64,000 bases of DNA from Curtobacterium sp. UNCCL20 (GCF_900101675.1 NZ_FNKG01000001.1:1471378-1535377); one strand, 5' to 3'; shown: positions 36,744 through 44,829, counted from the stretch's first letter. Notes: generated from the sequence alone by a model not told the origin. Program-made: numbers and translations.

Positions 36744-37852
36744 CCGACACACTCGAGACACCAGCGTCCACGGGCGTCGACACGCGTCCCGTCACCCTGC
36801 AGGCCGCGTCGCAGACCGTGACCGCCCTCTGGAACGACTCCGCCGACCCGCGTGAGCTGTCCACCGCCATCCACGAGTACGGCGCCGTCGGAGCGACCTG
36901 CAACCCCGTCATCGCGTACACCTGCATCAAGCAGGACCCGGACACGTGGGAGCCGCGGATCCGGCAGATCGCCGCCGAGCACCCGACCGCGGGGGAGTCC
37001 TGGATCGGCTGGAAGGCCGTCGAGGAGCTCTCAATCGCCGCGGCCGCGCAGCTCCTCCCCGCGTTCGAGGCATCGGGCGGCCGCAACGGTCGGCTCTCGA
37101 TGCAGACCGACCCGCGGTTCCACCGCGACCAGGACGCCCTCGTCGAGCAGGCCGTGCGGTTCTCCCAGCTCGCGCCGAACATCATCGTGAAGATCCCCGC
37201 GACGAAGGTCGGGATCGCCGCGATCGAGGAGGCCGCCTACCGCGGCGTCTCGATCAACGCGACCGTGTCCTTCACGGTGCCGCAGGTCGTCGCCGTAGGT
37301 GAGGCCATCGAGCGCGCCCTCGACCGCCGGGCCGCCGACGGTCTGCCTGACGAGGAGTTCGGGCACGTCGTCACGCTGATGGCGGGCCGGTTCGACGACT
37401 GGCTGAAGACCGTCGTCAAGCGGGACCACGTGATGATCGACCCCGGGTACCTCGAGTGGGCGGGCGTCGCCGCGGTGAAGAACGCCTACCGGGTGTTCCA
37501 GGAGCGTGGGTTCCGCTCGCGCGTCCTCGTCGCCGCGTTCCGGAACGCGCTGCAGTGGTCCGAGTTCCAGGGCGGAGACCTCGTGGTCTCGCCGCCGTTC
37601 CAGTGGTCGAAGGACATCAACGACAACGCGTTCCCGTTCCGTCCGGACGCGATCGACGACGAGGTCCCGGCGCACGTGCTGGACGCGCTGCGGCGGGCCA
37701 CGCCGGAGTTCGCCCGCGGCTACGACGTCGACGGGATGACGATCGACGAGTTCGACCGGTTCGGAGCGACCGTCACGACGCTCCGCCAGTTCCTCGACGC
37801 GGACGCCAAGCTCGACGCGCTGGTGCGCGACATCATCGTGCCGGCCGTCTGA
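36740..37852 (+). CDS. Transaldolase family protein in the inositol operon
   Basis: A protein of 370 residues. GATCNPVI (51-58) corresponds to the family's TTNPSL strand, and NIIVKIPATKVGI carries the Schiff-base lysine K151. INATVSFT and later FRNALQWSEFQGGDLVVSPP complete the barrel. It is longer than housekeeping transaldolases, has a cysteine in the TNP strand, and ATGA-overlaps iolH, so it is co-expressed with inositol catabolism. It might act as an aldolase on a pathway intermediate; unproven. A terminator follows. Confidence 0.87.
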   Translation: MTDTLETPASTGVDTRPVTLQAASQTVTALWNDSADPRELSTAIHEYGAVGATCNPVIAYTCIKQDPDTWEPRIRQIAAEHPTAGESWIGWKAVEELSIAAAAQLLPAFEASGGRNGRLSMQTDPRFHRDQDALVEQAVRFSQLAPNIIVKIPATKVGIAAIEEAAYRGVSINATVSFTVPQVVAVGEAIERALDRRAADGLPDEEFGHVVTLMAGRFDDWLKTVVKRDHVMIDPGYLEWAGVAAVKNAYRVFQERGFRSRVLVAAFRNALQWSEFQGGDLVVSPPFQWSKDINDNAFPFRPDAIDDEVPAHVLDALRRATPEFARGYDVDGMTIDEFDRFGATVTTLRQFLDADAKLDALVRDIIVPAV

Positions 37853-37881
37853 CACGTCGCCCCCCGCACGTCGGTGCTCCG

Positions 37882-37929
37882 CCCTGGAGGCCCGGTGCCG
37901 GTCCACGGGACCGGCACCGGGCCTCCAGG
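37882..37929 (+). terminator. Terminator of the iol operon (palindrome-family copy)
   Basis: Arms of 22-23 nt containing CCTGGAGGCCCGGTGCCGG and its complement around a 4-nt loop, 30 bp after the transaldolase stop and just before the next promoter. Confidence 0.8.
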
Positions 37930-37940
37930 CGGTCGCGTCC

Positions 37941-37974
37941 ATGTGCTGACAAAGTGCGCCAGGTCGGCTACGCT
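37941..37974 (+). promoter_or_regulatory. Promoter and putative IolR-type operator of the second dehydrogenase
   Basis: ATGTGCTGACAAAG (37941-37954) resembles the iolC site. CTGACA (37946-37951) and TACGCT (37969-37974) form a -35/-10 pair with a 17-bp spacer, so the operator overlaps the -35 exactly as at iolC. Confidence 0.7.
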
Positions 37975-38016
37975 GATTGTCGCGCTCCAATCCACGCGCT
38001 GAACGAAGGAGTTCCC

Positions 38017-39210
38017 ATGGACAGCATCGGCGTCGGCCTGATCTCGGTCGGCTGGATGGGGCGGCTGCATTCACGCGCCTACCGCGCCCTGCCCGACCAC
38101 TTCCCGGAGCTCGGCGTGCAACCCCGACTCGTCGTCGCGGCGGACCCCGTGCCCGAGGCGCGCGAGCAGGCCGTGACCCGCCTCGGCTACGAGCGGGCCG
38201 TCGCCGACTACCACGAGGTCCTCGCCGACCCGGCGGTCGACGTCGTCTCGATCTGCTCGCCGAACTTCCTGCACCGCGAGATGGCCGTCGCCGCAGCAGC
38301 CGCCGGCAAGCCGTTCTGGATCGAGAAGCCGATGGGCCGCTCCGCCAGCGACTCCCGCGAGATCCACGAGGCCGTGCAGCGCGCGGGCGTCATCACGAGC
38401 GTCGGGTTCAACTACCGGCACGCACCCGCGATCGAGCGCGCCCGCGAGCTCGTGCGGAGCGGGCGGCTCGGGCGGATCACCAACGTCCGCGGATCGCTCC
38501 TCGCCGACTACTCGTCCGACCCCGCCGCGCCCCTGACCTGGCGCTTCGAGCGGGAGCGTGCCGGCTCGGGCGTCCTCGGTGACCTGCTCTCGCACGGCCT
38601 CGACCTCGCGCAGTACGTCGTCGGCCGGATCGCCTCGGTCAGCGCCCTCGCCGAGACGTTCATCGAGTCGCGCCCGCGCCCTGCCGCCGGGATCGTCGAC
38701 CGCAGTGCCGCCGCGACCGGAGCACTCGGGCCGGTGGAGAACGAGGACTACGCCGCGCTCCTGTTCCGGTTCGAGGACGGCGCCGTCGGCACGATGGACT
38801 CGAGCCGCGTGATGCACGGGCCGCACGCCGAGTACACGTTCGAGGTCTACGGCACCAGGGGTTCGGTGCGCTGGGACTTCCAGCGGCTCAACGAGCTCGA
38901 GGTCTGCCTCGACGGGCAGGAGACCACCGGCTACGCGACCGTCTACGTCGCGCCGGGGGACGGGGAGTTCGGGCGGTTCCAGCCGGGAGCCGGGACCGCG
39001 ATGGGCTACGACGACCTGAAGACCATCGAAGCGGCGCAGTTCATCGCGAGCGTCCGGCGCGGGGAACAGCTCGCGCCGTCGGTCGCCGACGGCCTGGCGG
39101 CCGCGTCGATCGTGGAAGCGGCGGAGGCGTCGCTCGCCGACGGGGCGTGGCACGAGGTCGCGCGCGTCGACGGACCGCTCACCTACCCGGCAGCGACCCC
39201 GGTGGTCTGA
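38017..39210 (+). CDS. Second Gfo/Idh/MocA oxidoreductase, probable inositol-type dehydrogenase
   Basis: A protein of 397 residues. The Rossmann loop reads VGLISVGWMGRLHSR (glycines partly substituted), the catalytic motif EKPMG is at 103-107, and GDLLSHGLDLAQYVVG supplies the active-site histidine. It is longer than IolG, with an insert near 230-250. It has its own promoter and operator-like site, and GAAGGAG precedes ATG 38017. Candidates include a scyllo-inositol or other cyclitol dehydrogenase; the substrate is not readable. Confidence 0.85.
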   Translation: MDSIGVGLISVGWMGRLHSRAYRALPDHFPELGVQPRLVVAADPVPEAREQAVTRLGYERAVADYHEVLADPAVDVVSICSPNFLHREMAVAAAAAGKPFWIEKPMGRSASDSREIHEAVQRAGVITSVGFNYRHAPAIERARELVRSGRLGRITNVRGSLLADYSSDPAAPLTWRFERERAGSGVLGDLLSHGLDLAQYVVGRIASVSALAETFIESRPRPAAGIVDRSAAATGALGPVENEDYAALLFRFEDGAVGTMDSSRVMHGPHAEYTFEVYGTRGSVRWDFQRLNELEVCLDGQETTGYATVYVAPGDGEFGRFQPGAGTAMGYDDLKTIEAAQFIASVRRGEQLAPSVADGLAAASIVEAAEASLADGAWHEVARVDGPLTYPAATPVV

Positions 39211-39223
39211 CCGACGTCCACGT

Positions 39224-39267
39224 CGGACTGGAGGCGCGGTGCCAGCTGGCACCGCGCCTCCAGTCCG
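39224..39267. terminator. Perfect 44-nt palindrome after the second dehydrogenase
   Basis: The stretch is fully self-complementary: CGGACTGGAGGCGCGGTGCC, then AG|CT at the centre, then the exact complement. It follows the dehydrogenase stop by 14 bp and precedes the tautomerase promoter. Confidence 0.85.
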
Positions 39268-39270
39268 TTG

Positions 39271-39311
39271 ATGACTTCTGTCCTCACGCTTGTTAGTATG
39301 TAAGGACAAAG
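39271..39311 (+). promoter_or_regulatory. Promoter and operator-like site of the tautomerase gene
   Basis: ATGACT (39271-39276) and TAGTAT (39294-39299), spacer 17, form the promoter. ATGTAAGGACAAAG (39298-39311) lies at the expected start of transcription and shares ATGT....GACAAAG with the site at 37941. TGTCCT at 39280-39285 and AGGACA at 39303-39308 also form an interrupted inverted repeat. It is the weakest of the four operator candidates. Confidence 0.55.
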
Positions 39312-39333
39312 TTCGCAGCCAGCAGGAGGCACC

Positions 39334-39741
39334 ATGCCGCTCGTCCGTATCGACCTCGCCACCGGGCGCACCCCGGACGCCGTCCGTGCCATCGCCGACG
39401 CGATCCACCAGGCCATCGTCGACGTCTACGGGATCCCCGTCCGCGACCGGTTCCAGGTGATCACCGAGCACCCGGCGCAGCAGATCATCGCCGAGGACGC
39501 GGGCCTCGGGTTCGAGCGCACCGAAGGCGTCATCGTGATCCAGGTCTTCACGCAGCGGGGTCGCACCGACGAGGCGAAGACGACGCTGTACGCCGCGATC
39601 CACGATGCGCTCGCGGGGGTCGGCGTCGCCTCGGAGGACGTGTTCATCGGCTACGTCGAGAACGGGCCGCAGGACTGGTCGTTCGGGTTCGGGCGCGCGC
39701 AGTACGTGACGGGCGAGCTCGGGGTGCCGTCGCTCGCGTGA
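39334..39741 (+). CDS. Tautomerase superfamily protein, malonate semialdehyde decarboxylase-like
   Basis: A protein of 135 residues. After removal of Met the N-terminus is Pro1 (PLVRIDLATGRT), the catalytic base of the superfamily. Counting from it, Asp37 (IPVRDRF) matches the decarboxylase aspartate, and an R-x-R pair at 74 and 76 corresponds to Arg73/Arg75 with a one-residue offset. The DWSFG.GRAQ..TGEL ending also resembles malonate semialdehyde decarboxylase as I remember it. Malonate semialdehyde is an inositol-pathway intermediate, and the gene has an operator-like site. A generic tautomerase role remains possible. CAGGAGG precedes the ATG. Confidence 0.8.
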   Translation: MPLVRIDLATGRTPDAVRAIADAIHQAIVDVYGIPVRDRFQVITEHPAQQIIAEDAGLGFERTEGVIVIQVFTQRGRTDEAKTTLYAAIHDALAGVGVASEDVFIGYVENGPQDWSFGFGRAQYVTGELGVPSLA

Positions 39742-39774
39742 GGGTGACGCTGCCCTCAGCGGGCGGGTCGTCGC

Positions 39775-40533
39775 CTACTTGTCGACGAGCGTGACCTCGA
39801 ACGAGTAGCGGTCCGGGCGGTAGCAGTGCACGCCGTACTCGACCGCACGGCCCGACGCGTCGTACGCCGTGCGGGTCATGGTGAGCACCGGGTCGCCGTC
39901 CTCGATCTCGAGCAGGCCGGCCTCGTCACCGACCACTGCGCGCGCGCCGATCCGCTGCTTCGCCACACGCATCGTCACGCCGCGTCCCCGCAGCAGCTGG
40001 TACAGCCCGTGGGTCTGCAGGTCCTGGTCGGTGATCTCGAGGAACTCCGGCGGAAGGTAGTTCTCGAGGATCGCCATCGGCACGTCCTCGGCGAACCGGA
40101 CCCGGCGGATGTGCGCCACGGTGGTACCCGGCTCGACCCCGAGCGCCTCGGCGACGACGTCCGACGCCGGGACGTCGTTCCGCTCGAGGAGGGTGGTCGA
40201 CGGGCCCTGCGACCCCTGCGCCAGGTCGTCGTACAGGCTCGTCAGCTCGACCTTGCGCGTCACCGGGCCGTGCACGACCTGCGTCCCGATGCCCCGCCGA
40301 CGGACGAGCAGCCCCTTGTCGACGAGGTCCTGGATCGCCCGGCGGATCGTCGGGCGCGACAGACCGAGCCGCTCACCGAGCGCGATCTCGTTCTCGAGGC
40401 GAGCGCCCGGGGGCATCGCACCGGAGCGGATCGACTCCTCGATGCGTGAAGCCACCTGGAAGTAGAGGGGCATCGGACCCGACCGGTCCAGGTCCATGAA
40501 CAGGTCGGACGGCAGCTGGCCATCGTTGGTCAT
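39775..40533 (-). CDS. GntR family regulator with UTRA domain, probable inositol repressor
   Basis: A protein of 252 residues: an N-terminal winged helix (PLYFQVASRIEESIRSG to GLSRPTIRRAIQDLVDKGLLVRRRGIGTQV, about 22-88) and a C-terminal UTRA ligand domain of the HutC subfamily. It is convergent with the inositol-linked genes and has a TGTCGTGACA site about 60 bp upstream of its start, suggesting autoregulation. By position and site it probably plays the IolR role. GAAGGA precedes ATG 40533. Confidence 0.9.
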   Translation of the reverse strand: MTNDGQLPSDLFMDLDRSGPMPLYFQVASRIEESIRSGAMPPGARLENEIALGERLGLSRPTIRRAIQDLVDKGLLVRRRGIGTQVVHGPVTRKVELTSLYDDLAQGSQGPSTTLLERNDVPASDVVAEALGVEPGTTVAHIRRVRFAEDVPMAILENYLPPEFLEITDQDLQTHGLYQLLRGRGVTMRVAKQRIGARAVVGDEAGLLEIEDGDPVLTMTRTAYDASGRAVEYGVHCYRPDRYSFEVTLVDK

Positions 40534-40592
40534 CGCGGTCCTTCGGGAGTGCGGCAGTACGGCGCCGTGCGTTCGGCAGCGGTGCCGAGGGA

Positions 40593-40606
40593 ATGTCGTG
40601 ACAATA
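40593..40606 (-). promoter_or_regulatory. Putative autoregulatory operator of the GntR gene
   Basis: ATGTCGTGACAATA differs from the iolC site ATGTCATGACATTA at only two positions. It lies 60-73 bp upstream of the GntR start codon. Confidence 0.7.
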
Positions 40607-40642
40607 CCACCGGGGTCCGCGCGTCCCGGTGAGCCACTCCCG

Positions 40643-41113
40643 TCAGTGCTCCACCGCCGCCTTGAGCTTCCCGAGCCCCTTCTCGAAGTCGCCCCCGACG
40701 AGCTTGTCCATGTCCATGAACATCCCCATCACCTTGGCCATGAGGTTCTGCGGGCTCGTCATCGTCCACACCACCCGGGTCGAGTCGGAGGCCTGGTCGT
40801 CCTCCGCCAGTCGGAACGCGGCGACACTCGTCGAGCGGAACGGCGCGGTGAAGCGGAGGTCGACGTCGACCTCGTCCGCTGCGATCCGCGTCACCGTCAT
40901 GTCGCCCGCCCCGGCCTTGCGGTTGCCCTTCCAGGCGTACGTCGAACCGACCGCGCCGGGCTCGCCGCCGTACGTGCGCTGCAGGTTCGGGTCCTGCCCC
41001 TCCCACGGCGACCACTCCACCCAGCGGTGGAGGTCCGACAGGAGCGGCGTGATCCGGGCGGCCGGTGCCGCGATCACGATCGACCGTTCGATCATGGTGG
41101 TCTTCGCTGTCAT
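40643..41113 (-). CDS. SRPBCC family protein (polyketide cyclase / START-like fold)
   Basis: A protein of 156 residues. The ERSIVIAAPAARITPLLSDLHRWVEWSPWEG N-terminus and the later WTMTSPQNLMAKVMGMFMDMDKLVGGDFEKGLGKLK helix are typical of the SRPBCC ligand-binding fold. The ligand is unknown. ATG 41113 is 6 nt after TACTGT with no ribosome site (leaderless); longer frames run into the neighbouring gene. Confidence 0.85.
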   Translation of the reverse strand: MTAKTTMIERSIVIAAPAARITPLLSDLHRWVEWSPWEGQDPNLQRTYGGEPGAVGSTYAWKGNRKAGAGDMTVTRIAADEVDVDLRFTAPFRSTSVAAFRLAEDDQASDSTRVVWTMTSPQNLMAKVMGMFMDMDKLVGGDFEKGLGKLKAAVEH

Positions 41114-41196
41114 GTGCCGACAGTAGTGCGGTCGGGGCTCCAGCGGAGCGTGGAACGGTCGGTCCGGGCTGTGCTCGTCGGTCGTGCTCGACCGGT

Positions 41197-41832
41197 TCAG
41201 TCCGCGAAGATCATCGGGCGGTTCGACAGCCGGGGCTGTGCCGCCGTCCGGGGCTTCTCTGCCCGTGCACGCACCGGAGCGATCGTCACACGGGTCGCCG
41301 CGCCCAGCGCTTCGACCGTCTCGACGCCGTGGCGGCCGGCAGCGTGCACGACGATCGCGGCGCACGCCTCGGCATCGGCCGCAGCGTCGTGGTGCTGGAA
41401 GCCCTCGAACCCGGCGGCCATCGCCGCGACGGGCAGCCGGTACGAGTCGAGCGTGTAGGTCTTGCGGGCGACCTGCAGCGAGCACATCGAGTGGTGCTCG
41501 GCGATGTCGATGCCCGTCGCCGAGCACCCGCCCGCGATGACGCCCATGTCGAAGCGGGCGTTGTGCGCGACGAGGACGTCACCCTCGGCGAAGGCCACGA
41601 TGTCCGGGTACTGCTGCTCCCAGGACTTGGCGTGCAGGACGTCCGAGGCGACGATGCCGTGGATGCGGGTGTTCCACTCGAGGAACGCGTCGTGGCCGAG
41701 CGGTGGTCGGATGAACCACGAGGCCCGGTCGACGACCCGGCCCGCGCGGACCTTGACGAGGCCGACCGAGCAAGCGCTGGCTGGCGAGCTGTTGGCGGTC
41801 TCGAAGTCGATCGCGGTGAAGTTCAACGGCAC
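41197..41832 (-). CDS. DEDD-type 3'-5' exonuclease (DnaQ-like)
   Basis: A protein of 211 residues from GTG 41832. Exo I reads NFTAIDFETANSS (catalytic D and E), Exo II LVAHNARFDMGV, and Exo III HHDAAADAEACAA (HxxxxD). This is the stand-alone DnaQ-family domain seen in RNase T / PolIII-epsilon-like proteins; the substrate may be DNA or RNA. An ATG 30 nt upstream (41862) is an alternative; the GTG was preferred because FTAIDFET normally lies within a few residues of the start. Confidence 0.85.
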   Translation of the reverse strand: MPLNFTAIDFETANSSPASACSVGLVKVRAGRVVDRASWFIRPPLGHDAFLEWNTRIHGIVASDVLHAKSWEQQYPDIVAFAEGDVLVAHNARFDMGVIAGGCSATGIDIAEHHSMCSLQVARKTYTLDSYRLPVAAMAAGFEGFQHHDAAADAEACAAIVVHAAGRHGVETVEALGAATRVTIAPVRARAEKPRTAAQPRLSNRPMIFAD

Positions 41833-41912
41833 GTTCCCGATCGTCGCACGCGGCGCCGACATCGCTGGAAGCCGAGTCGGCGTTGCGCTGCGTCGAGTCC
41901 CTCGCCCGAGCG

Positions 41913-42374
41913 TCAGCGGCGGCGCACCCGGCGAGACCCCCGCCGACGCCGGGCGGTGAGACGCCACGTCGCGCTCCGCCGTGCCTGCTCGCGAGCGAGG
42001 TGCGGCGCCAGGATCGTGCCGACGAGTTCGAACGCCAGTGCCGACGCGTCGAGTCGCCACCGTTTCGGCAGCCCCTGCACGTGCGCCGCGAACGCGTCGG
42101 CGAACTCCGAGGTCACCGGAGGGAACGCGATGCTCGTCGGGGGCTGGGTGAACCGGTACCGGTCTTCGTCCGCGTGGTCGATCGTGTCGTCCTCGGGGTC
42201 GTAGTCGACGAGGACGTCCGCCTCGAGCTCGGCCAGTGCGTCGTGCAGGGCTGCGAGGTCGGCGGGCGAGAGCCCTTCGAGCGCCGCGATCGTCTCCGCG
42301 CTGAAGTACCGCCGCTGGCCGCGCGCGTCCGTCCCCATCGAGTGCACACCGCGCCGGTCACGTTCGAACCACAT
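41913..42374 (-). CDS. Protein of unknown function
   Basis: A protein of 153 residues from ATG 42374, which has a good GGAGG ribosome site; the longer in-frame extension overlaps the ychF promoter and looks non-coding. It contains RRYFSAETIAALEGLSPADLAALHDALAEL, suggesting two short helices, an acidic middle (DYDPEDDTIDHADED) and an Arg-rich tail. No family recognised. It lies 80 bp upstream of the exonuclease gene on the same strand. Confidence 0.65.
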   Translation of the reverse strand: MWFERDRRGVHSMGTDARGQRRYFSAETIAALEGLSPADLAALHDALAELEADVLVDYDPEDDTIDHADEDRYRFTQPPTSIAFPPVTSEFADAFAAHVQGLPKRWRLDASALAFELVGTILAPHLAREQARRSATWRLTARRRRGSRRVRRR

Positions 42375-42561
42375 CGACGTCCTCCATCCGTGTCGTGCCG
42401 ACCACGCTGCCACGGGTGTGTGCGGCACGTCAGGTCCTCCGGTGGATCTGTGGAGAACCCGGGGCCTCCACATGTCGTGGTCGCGCCATCGTGCGGCTCG
42501 GTCCGTCCACAGCCGGAGGCGGGGCGGCCCCGTCGTGCAGCCGCCGGTAGGCTGTACTCCC

Positions 42562-43635
42562 GTGGCACTCACCATCGGAATCGTCGGTCTCCCGAACGTC
42601 GGCAAGTCGACCCTGTTCAACGCCCTGACCAAGAACCAGGTCCTCGCCGCGAACTACCCGTTCGCGACGATCGAGCCGAACGTCGGTGTGGTCAACCTGC
42701 CCGACCCGCGGCTCGATCAGCTCGCCGAGCTCTTCCACTCGGAGAAGACCGTCCCGGCACCGGTGTCGTTCGTCGACATCGCCGGCATCGTCAAGGGCGC
42801 GAGCGAGGGTGAGGGGCTCGGCAACAAGTTCCTCGCGAACATCCGCGAAGCCGACGCCATCGCGCAGGTCGTCCGCGGCTTCGCCGACGACGACGTCGTG
42901 CACGTGGCGAACAAGGTCTCGCCGAAGGACGATCTCGAGGTCATCAACACCGAGCTGATCCTCGCCGACCTCGAGACCATCGAGAAGGCGCTGCCCCGGT
43001 ACGAGAAGACCGTGAAGCTCAAGCAGGCCGAGCCGATCGTGCTCGAGACCGCGAACGAGGCCAAGGCCGAGCTCGAGAAGGGCGTCCTGCTGTCGGCGAC
43101 GTCGATCGACCTCGAGCCGATCAAGGAACTCGGGCTGCTCAGTGCCAAGCCCTTCATCTTCGTGTTCAACGTCGACGAGGCCGTCCTCACCGACGAGTCC
43201 CGCAAGGCGGAGCTGTCCGCGCTCGTCGCCCCCGCGCAGGCCGTGTTCCTCGACGCCAAGATCGAGTCCGAACTCATCGACCTCGACCCCGAGGACGCCG
43301 CCGAGCTCCTCGAGTCGACCGGGCAGACCGAGTCCGGCCTCGACCAGCTCGCACGCATCGGGTTCGACACCCTCGGGCTGCAGACCTACCTGACGGCCGG
43401 CCCGAAGGAAGCCCGTGCGTGGACGATCGGCAAGGGCTGGAAGGCTCCCCAGGCCGCCGGCGTCATCCACACCGACTTCGAGAAGGGCTTCATCAAGGCC
43501 GAGGTCATCTCGTTCCAGGACCTGATGGAAGCCGGCTCGATCGCCGAGGCGCGTGCGCACGGTAAGGCTCGCATCGAAGGCAAGGACTACGTCATGCAGG
43601 ACGGCGACGTGGTCGAGTTCCGCTTCAACAACTAG
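42562..43635 (+). CDS. ychF: YchF/OLA1-type redox-regulated ATPase
   Basis: A protein of 357 residues of the OBG-like P-loop family. The G1 loop GLPNVGKS is at 9-16, [29 protein letters not shown] holds G3, and the G4 position reads NVDE (as in YchF, which prefers ATP). The C-terminal TGS domain ends with [14 protein letters not shown]. It binds ribosomes and affects stress responses in other bacteria. GTG 42562 is 8 nt after TAGGCT, probably leaderless. Confidence 0.96.
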   Translation: MALTIGIVGLPNVGKSTLFNALTKNQVLAANYPFATIEPNVGVVNLPDPRLDQLAELFHSEKTVPAPVSFVDIAGIVKGASEGEGLGNKFLANIREADAIAQVVRGFADDDVVHVANKVSPKDDLEVINTELILADLETIEKALPRYEKTVKLKQAEPIVLETANEAKAELEKGVLLSATSIDLEPIKELGLLSAKPFIFVFNVDEAVLTDESRKAELSALVAPAQAVFLDAKIESELIDLDPEDAAELLESTGQTESGLDQLARIGFDTLGLQTYLTAGPKEARAWTIGKGWKAPQAAGVIHTDFEKGFIKAEVISFQDLMEAGSIAEARAHGKARIEGKDYVMQDGDVVEFRFNN

Positions 43636-43664
43636 AGGTCGGCCTCGTCGACTCGAGGTTCGCG

Positions 43665-44030
43665 GTGACGGAACCAGACACGACGCGTCCTGCATTGCGC
43701 GGCTGGTGGCAGGCACTGATCGACGGCACGATCGAGCGCGAGCGTGCCGTTGACTGGGCGCAGCAACGACTCTCCACCGATTCCTGGGTCGATGAGGTGA
43801 CGCATCAGGGTCTTCAGATCCTGAACGACTACGGCCAGCAGCGCTGGACCATCGCGAGCGGCCTCGATCACGATCGGGTCTTCCTCGAGTACTGGGACTG
43901 GATGGAGACCGTGCAGCAGTTCGAGGACGATCCAGCCGCGTGGAACCGGGCGTACGCCCGGCGCTTCGTCTCGGGGCTGCCGGCGCACCTGCGCGAGCGT
44001 GCGGCAGCGTCCTTCGGCCTGATCGACTGA
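43665..44030 (+). CDS. Small protein of unknown function
   Basis: A protein of 121 residues from GTG 43665, rich in Trp and Asp/Glu (GWWQALIDG, RWTIASGLDHDRVFLEYWDWMETV). No signal peptide or membrane helix. It is predicted to be helical. It starts 30 bp after ychF and may be read through from it. I recognise no family. Confidence 0.62.
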   Translation: MTEPDTTRPALRGWWQALIDGTIERERAVDWAQQRLSTDSWVDEVTHQGLQILNDYGQQRWTIASGLDHDRVFLEYWDWMETVQQFEDDPAAWNRAYARRFVSGLPAHLRERAAASFGLID

Positions 44031-44070
44031 GGCACTAGGTTTGCCCTGAGCCGAGCGCTGAGGAGCACCC

Positions 44071-44535
44071 ATGTCGTACGTCGTCGACTTCGAGAACGTG
44101 TCCACCGTGGGGCTCGAGAGTTCGCCGGTGACGGACGCCCTCGCCGGGCTCCGCGCCAACGAAGCGCGGTACTTCAAGAACAAGTACGACCACGTCTTCA
44201 CGACCCATCCCGCGGCTGACGTGCCGGAACTCGTCGAGTACGTCACCCGGGTCCTGCAAGAGGAGCGGGGTCTCGTCATCGCGTCCCGGCCGCTCGAAGC
44301 GACCGAGGTCCTCGTCGACGGCGTGCGGTGGACGTACGTGTTCTACGAGTCGGGGCTCGCGATCAACGTGCTGTACACGCTCGAGCCGGGCGGGAAGCGG
44401 GCCGTCGGCTTCAAGCTCTCGGACGGCATGGAGATCCCTGACGAGCTGGCGGACAAGTTCAAGTTCGCCCGGCAGAAGTCGAAGCTCGCCGGCACGATCC
44501 GCGGCTCGTTCTTCGTCATCAAGGGCGAGTACTGA
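44071..44535 (+). CDS. Protein of unknown function
   Basis: A protein of 154 residues with alternating strands and helices: LRANEARYFKNKYDHVFTTHPAADVPELVEYVTRVL, then VDGVRWTYVFYESGLAINVLYTLEPGG and a basic KFKFARQKSKLAGTIRGSFFVIKG end. GAGGAG lies before ATG 44071. It is 40 bp downstream of the previous small gene, so the two may form an operon. I cannot assign a family. Confidence 0.68.
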   Translation: MSYVVDFENVSTVGLESSPVTDALAGLRANEARYFKNKYDHVFTTHPAADVPELVEYVTRVLQEERGLVIASRPLEATEVLVDGVRWTYVFYESGLAINVLYTLEPGGKRAVGFKLSDGMEIPDELADKFKFARQKSKLAGTIRGSFFVIKGEY

Positions 44536-44553
44536 AGCGGAGCACCTTGGCGG

Positions 44554-44700
44554 TCAGTCGACGATCAGGAGGATGATCGCCGGGATCCGGTGTTCGATCA
44601 CGTCCCAGACGATCTCCTTCCGGGCCTTTCGGTAGTCGTGCGACACGAGGTTCAGGCTCCGTGGAGCGTCGAACGCTTCGCGCCCCTGTCCGACGTTCAT
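44554..44700 (-). pseudogene. HepT-like (DUF86) C-terminal remnant
   Basis: A 48-codon open frame from ATG 44700. Residues 16-45 read SLNLVSHDYRKARKEIVWDVIEHRIPAI, similar in spacing to the HepT toxin C-terminus (an R-x4-6-H-x-Y motif followed by IVW....DLP). The N-terminal helices of HepT are absent and no MntA nucleotidyltransferase antitoxin gene is nearby, so I read it as a decayed fragment. It is a short match recognised by eye. Confidence 0.4.
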
Positions 44701-44769
44701 CGAGCACTCGCCGGGGAGACAGTATGCGCGAAGCCACTGAGGTCGAAGTGCGACGCGTCCTTGGCCATT

Positions 44770-44790
44770 GCACGCACATGTTGTGTGTGC
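44770..44790. promoter_or_regulatory. Inverted repeat upstream of a small gene
   Basis: GCACGCACA and TGTGTGTGC (one mismatch) flank a 3-nt spacer, 40 bp upstream of GTG 44830. It might be an operator; no regulator is assigned. Confidence 0.4.
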
Positions 44791-44829
44791 ACGCATCGCG
44801 CGACCCTACCGTCGGTCGCGGGAGGCATC

